Positions 39,161 to 42,018 of a stretch of 42,018 nucleotides of DNA are shown here, in pieces (the stretch's first letter is position 1; each line of letters begins with the position of its first letter). The notes under the pieces are model-generated. The model did no database searches and was not told the DNA's origin. It was given only the letters and a program-made list of their open reading frames with translations. The stretch lies in the IMG/VR virus record IMGVR_UViG_3300007735_000733, positions 1 through 42,018 of that record; one strand, 5' to 3'. Both the position numbers and the translations under genes were made by a program. The stretch comes from a virus.

Positions 39161-39795
39161 TAGGCAATATCTCCAAACACATACCATAGGTCAGTTCCTG
39201 CTTTAAGGCAAGTTGCTGCACTATAACGAGCACGAAGTTTTGGTGCTGCTGCAGTAGCGCCAGTTGATTGAATAGTTGTAGTACCACTTGTTACTGCCTG
39301 AATTGTGGTTTGACCTGCACCAATTTGTATTACATTTATTTGCGTACCAATTGGAAAAGCCACAGAAGCATTTGTAGGTATTGATAGTGTATTTGCTGAT
39401 GCATTGTTCATAGTCACTACCTGACTATTATCATCTAATACAACTGTATAACTTGTTCCAGTTTGTGCATCAAAGGCTAAGTTAATCTTAGCATCAGTTA
39501 ATGTTTTATTAGTTAAAGTAGTTGTACTTGAAGCAGTTACTGTAATATCACTAGTAAGAGCAACTGTTCCAGTAGTTGTTGGAAGTGTTAAAGTTCCTGT
39601 GTTTGTAATGCTAGAAATAACAGGAGCAGTTAAAGTTTTGTTTGTAAGAGTCTGGCTGCCAGTTAAGGTTGCAACAGTTGAGTCAATACTCAAAGTAGCG
39701 GTACCACTAGAGGCTGTACCAGTCAAACCTGTGCTGGCTGTTACCCCCGTAATATCTGCTAAAGCGTTATCCGCATTGGTTCTAGCACGGGTCAT
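39160..39795 (-). CDS. Fibre shaft protein, 211 aa
   Basis: ATG at 39795 overlaps the previous stop (TAATG). [34 protein letters not shown] is a repeated fibre element. The C-terminal half (AQTGTSYTVVLDDNSQVVTMNNASANTLSIP ... STGATAAAPKLRARYSA) repeats the C-terminus of the preceding 736+ residue fibre, so it is a partial duplicate. Structural role in the fibre inferred. Confidence 0.65.
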   Translation of the reverse strand: MTRARTNADNALADITGVTASTGLTGTASSGTATLSIDSTVATLTGSQTLTNKTLTAPVISSITNTGTLTLPTTTGTVALTSDITVTASSTTTLTNKTLTDAKINLAFDAQTGTSYTVVLDDNSQVVTMNNASANTLSIPTNASVAFPIGTQINVIQIGAGQTTIQAVTSGTTTIQSTGATAAAPKLRARYSAATCLKAGTDLWYVFGDIA

Positions 39796-42018
39796 TAGGC
39801 TATATCTCCAATCACTAGGAAAGTATTAGATGCGGTACATATGATTGTACCAGTTGAATATTGTGCCCTGAGTGTTGGGGCTGAGGCTGTTGCTCCAGTA
39901 GATACAATGGTTACTCCAGCACCTTGTGCAAGCGTTACTCCACCAGCACCCATTCTAGCAATATGTATCTGTTGTCCAGCAGTAAATACTGAAGGAGGTA
40001 CAGTTAAGGTAATTGCACCAGCATTAGTTAGAGTAACAAGTTTATTTGTATCTCCACTTACTAATGTGTATGTGGTGCCAGTCTGTGCATTGATAGTTAA
40101 ATCAAGGGTTGATACTGCACTTAATGTTGACCATTTTAAACCAGTTGCGGTTGAGGAATCAACTTGTAAGTATTGATTTGCGCTTCCAACTGCAAGTCTA
40201 CCTACTGTATCAGAGGCGGTACCTACGAGTAGGTCACCCTTGGCATCTACTACTGTAGTAGTTAATGCATTGGCTACACTATATGGTGTCCAAGATAGAA
40301 CCTCAACAATATCTCCTGCTGTAAGGGCTGTAAGTCCAGTAATGCTTGAGCCATTAGAGGCTGTGTAATCTCCACCTCGTGCTTGTAATACACCGTTTAT
40401 ATATACTTGTTCATATCCTACTGTGTAAGATAAAGATACTGCATTATCATCTGCGCCGTTAAGTGTGGTTTCACCACCTGCTGCAGTTTTAGTCCAACGA
40501 CTAGTTGATACTGCAGAAGTAATATTTTCCCAAGCAGCAGCAACTGCATCATACACCTGCATAATGCCAGTTGTGGTATTAAAGTAAAGGGCACCAGCAG
40601 TTAAAGCATTACCATCATTATCTACAGATGGAGCAGATGCTTTAGCACCTAGGTATCTATCATCAAATGAATCATATGAGGCTGCAGCAGCAGCGGCACT
40701 TGCAGCAGCGGCAGCAGCATCGGCTGCAACGGCTGGGGCAAATCCATCTACATAAGCCTTTGTAGCAGCGTGTAGGTTTTGAGTAGGAGCACCTGATAAT
40801 GTCAGGGCACCAGTCATTGTAGAACCTGATTTAAGAACTACTGTATCTGAAAAGTTGGCTGTATCATTAAGTGCTTGAGCAATCTCATCAAGTGTATCAA
40901 GGGTAGATGGAGCACCAGCAATAAGGTTAGCAATAGATGTATCTACATAAGCCTTAGTAGAAGCATCTGTATTAGATGTAGGCGTAGCAAGGTTAGTAAT
41001 CTTTTGGCTATTAACAGATAGTGAACCAGTAGGCGCAGCCATTTGGTCCAAGCGAGATGTTCTTACCTGTGTATCAAAGTCAGAGATAGTAGATGCTGTT
41101 TGAGTGCCAGTATGGTTAGCACGAGCATATGGGTCAGATACTAACTTGGCAGCAGTAATAGTACCGTCTGCTATATCAGCAGCAACGATAGTTCCGTTTA
41201 CTATATCAGCAGATGTAATAGTTCCTGCAAGGTTTAATTTGCTATATGAGATAGCAGCAGAAGCATTGATGTCTGCGTTAGTAATTGCACCAGTACCAAT
41301 AGAGGTAACTAGGTTTACTGCACCAGTACCATCAAATGATACGGCAGATGCTTCTACATCTCCAGTTAGTTGGAAGTTACGGGCTGTCTGTAAAGCAGTT
41401 GCAGTACCAGCATTACCTGTTGCACTACCTGCTGAACCAGATACGTTACCAGTTACGTTACCTGTTAGGTTACCTGTGAAGGTACCTGCAATAGCACCAG
41501 TACCAGTAATGGTTGGGCTAGAAATAGTTGGGCTAGTTCCTAATACATTTGCACCAGAACCAGTTGAGGTTGTTACGCCAGTACCACCATTGGCTACTGG
41601 TAAAGTTCCAGTTACGCCAGTAGTTAAAGGCAATCCTGTTGCATTTGTAAGTACAGCAGCAGATGGTGTTCCAAGTGCTGGAGTAGTTAATGTAGGGCTA
41701 GTTAAAGTCTTGTTAGTTAAAGTCTGAGTACCTGATGTAGTAACTACGTTTGCAATAGTTAATCCGTGTGCAGTTGTAGTGTTTTCAATATGAGTATTAG
41801 CCTCACGGTAATCTCGACCAATTGCCATATGGCGCACTACAGCACCAGCAGAGTGGGCTACACCAGATGAACCATCGATACCACGAGTAATAGTAAGTGT
41901 GTTAGTTGAGACCGCCGTTACATCTACAATTTCTTCAAGCGCTGTATCTGGGTCAATCACCACCGTAAAGGTTTCGCCAGCAGAAATCGTGGCGCCACCT
42001 AGCAATGAAGTACCAAAT
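39795..42018 (-). CDS. Large tail fibre protein (5' end outside window)
   Basis: The frame is open to the right edge and no good start is seen; a TTG at 42005 is internal, since the sequence before it (FGTS) continues the paralogue's pattern. At least 740 residues. It opens with the same head domain as the gene at the left edge ([21 protein letters not shown]), then [14 protein letters not shown] repeats, repeats [19 protein letters not shown], two collagen-free linkers [17 protein letters not shown], an Ala-rich helix (residue ~430) and a C-terminal beta domain ([21 protein letters not shown]). It is the main fibre candidate. Confidence 0.75.
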   Translation of the reverse strand, partial: FGTSLLGGATISAGETFTVVIDPDTALEEIVDVTAVSTNTLTITRGIDGSSGVAHSAGAVVRHMAIGRDYREANTHIENTTTAHGLTIANVVTTSGTQTLTNKTLTSPTLTTPALGTPSAAVLTNATGLPLTTGVTGTLPVANGGTGVTTSTGSGANVLGTSPTISSPTITGTGAIAGTFTGNLTGNVTGNVSGSAGSATGNAGTATALQTARNFQLTGDVEASAVSFDGTGAVNLVTSIGTGAITNADINASAAISYSKLNLAGTITSADIVNGTIVAADIADGTITAAKLVSDPYARANHTGTQTASTISDFDTQVRTSRLDQMAAPTGSLSVNSQKITNLATPTSNTDASTKAYVDTSIANLIAGAPSTLDTLDEIAQALNDTANFSDTVVLKSGSTMTGALTLSGAPTQNLHAATKAYVDGFAPAVAADAAAAAASAAAAAASYDSFDDRYLGAKASAPSVDNDGNALTAGALYFNTTTGIMQVYDAVAAAWENITSAVSTSRWTKTAAGGETTLNGADDNAVSLSYTVGYEQVYINGVLQARGGDYTASNGSSITGLTALTAGDIVEVLSWTPYSVANALTTTVVDAKGDLLVGTASDTVGRLAVGSANQYLQVDSSTATGLKWSTLSAVSTLDLTINAQTGTTYTLVSGDTNKLVTLTNAGAITLTVPPSVFTAGQQIHIARMGAGGVTLAQGAGVTIVSTGATASAPTLRAQYSTGTIICTASNTFLVIGDIA
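41323..41471. repeat. 149-bp direct repeat shared with 372-520
   Basis: Second copy of the repeat described at 372-520; it encodes the [20 protein letters not shown] and [20 protein letters not shown] stretches of the large fibre. Confidence 0.9.

Noticed and set aside
1-42018. Window as a complete circular genome
   Set aside because: Joining the two edges creates a stop after six codons in the fibre frame, and both edge genes are truncated.

Overview
The window is part of a tailed-phage genome that most likely infects an actinobacterium. The virus identity rests on a terminase, portal, scaffold, major capsid protein, fibre genes and a lysis cassette laid out in phage order. The actinobacterial host is inferred mainly from a WhiB-type iron-sulfur regulator (24440-24814), a family essentially confined to Actinobacteria and their phages, with support from an HslV/proteasome-like protease and several small actinophage-type genes. 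The genome is AT-rich, which would fit a low-GC aquatic actinobacterium, but that is inference. I see no tape-measure gene, and the 1931-residue and neighbouring proteins look like internal ejection proteins, so a short-tailed (podovirus-like) particle is my best guess. I see no integrase, immunity repressor, tRNA gene or CRISPR array.

Layout. The late module lies on the minus strand and runs from about 20.8 kb down to position 1: a 142-aa protein, terminase with an N-terminal HTH, portal, proteasome-like protease, a giant virion protein, two companion virion proteins, scaffold, N4-gp56-type capsid, a dense string of tiny lysine-rich genes with a glycosyltransferase inside it, a tail connector and a fibre. 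It appears to resume at the right edge, still on the minus strand (42018 down to 32187), with four more fibre/adhesin genes, a tail nozzle-like protein and the lysis genes. The two edge genes are paralogous fibre genes, both cut by the window, and sharing a near-identical 149-bp repeat. Joining the two ends directly does not give an open frame.

The replication module is also on the minus strand, 31890 down to 25519: Cas4-like nuclease, a zinc-motif protein, a RecA/DnaB-like ATPase, a secreted transglycosylase-like protein, a Holliday-junction-resolvase-like nuclease, a primase split over two overlapping frames, an Nmad1 protein, HNH, a metallophosphoesterase and a sigma factor. Most of these genes overlap by 4 to 14 bases, so they look translationally coupled.

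The only plus-strand block is 21.2-25.3 kb. It has its own sigma70-like promoter, a leader hairpin and a strong terminator. It encodes a single-TM peptide, a zinc-ribbon/amidoligase fusion, a class II glutamine amidotransferase, small zinc-ribbon proteins, the WhiB protein and further tiny proteins. It looks like an early host-takeover or peptide-modification operon. The control region between this block and the late module (19935-21291) has no convincing gene but is full of hairpins and paired direct repeats.

The least expected features are the proteasome-fold protease in the slot of the capsid maturation protease, and the amidoligase/amidotransferase operon.
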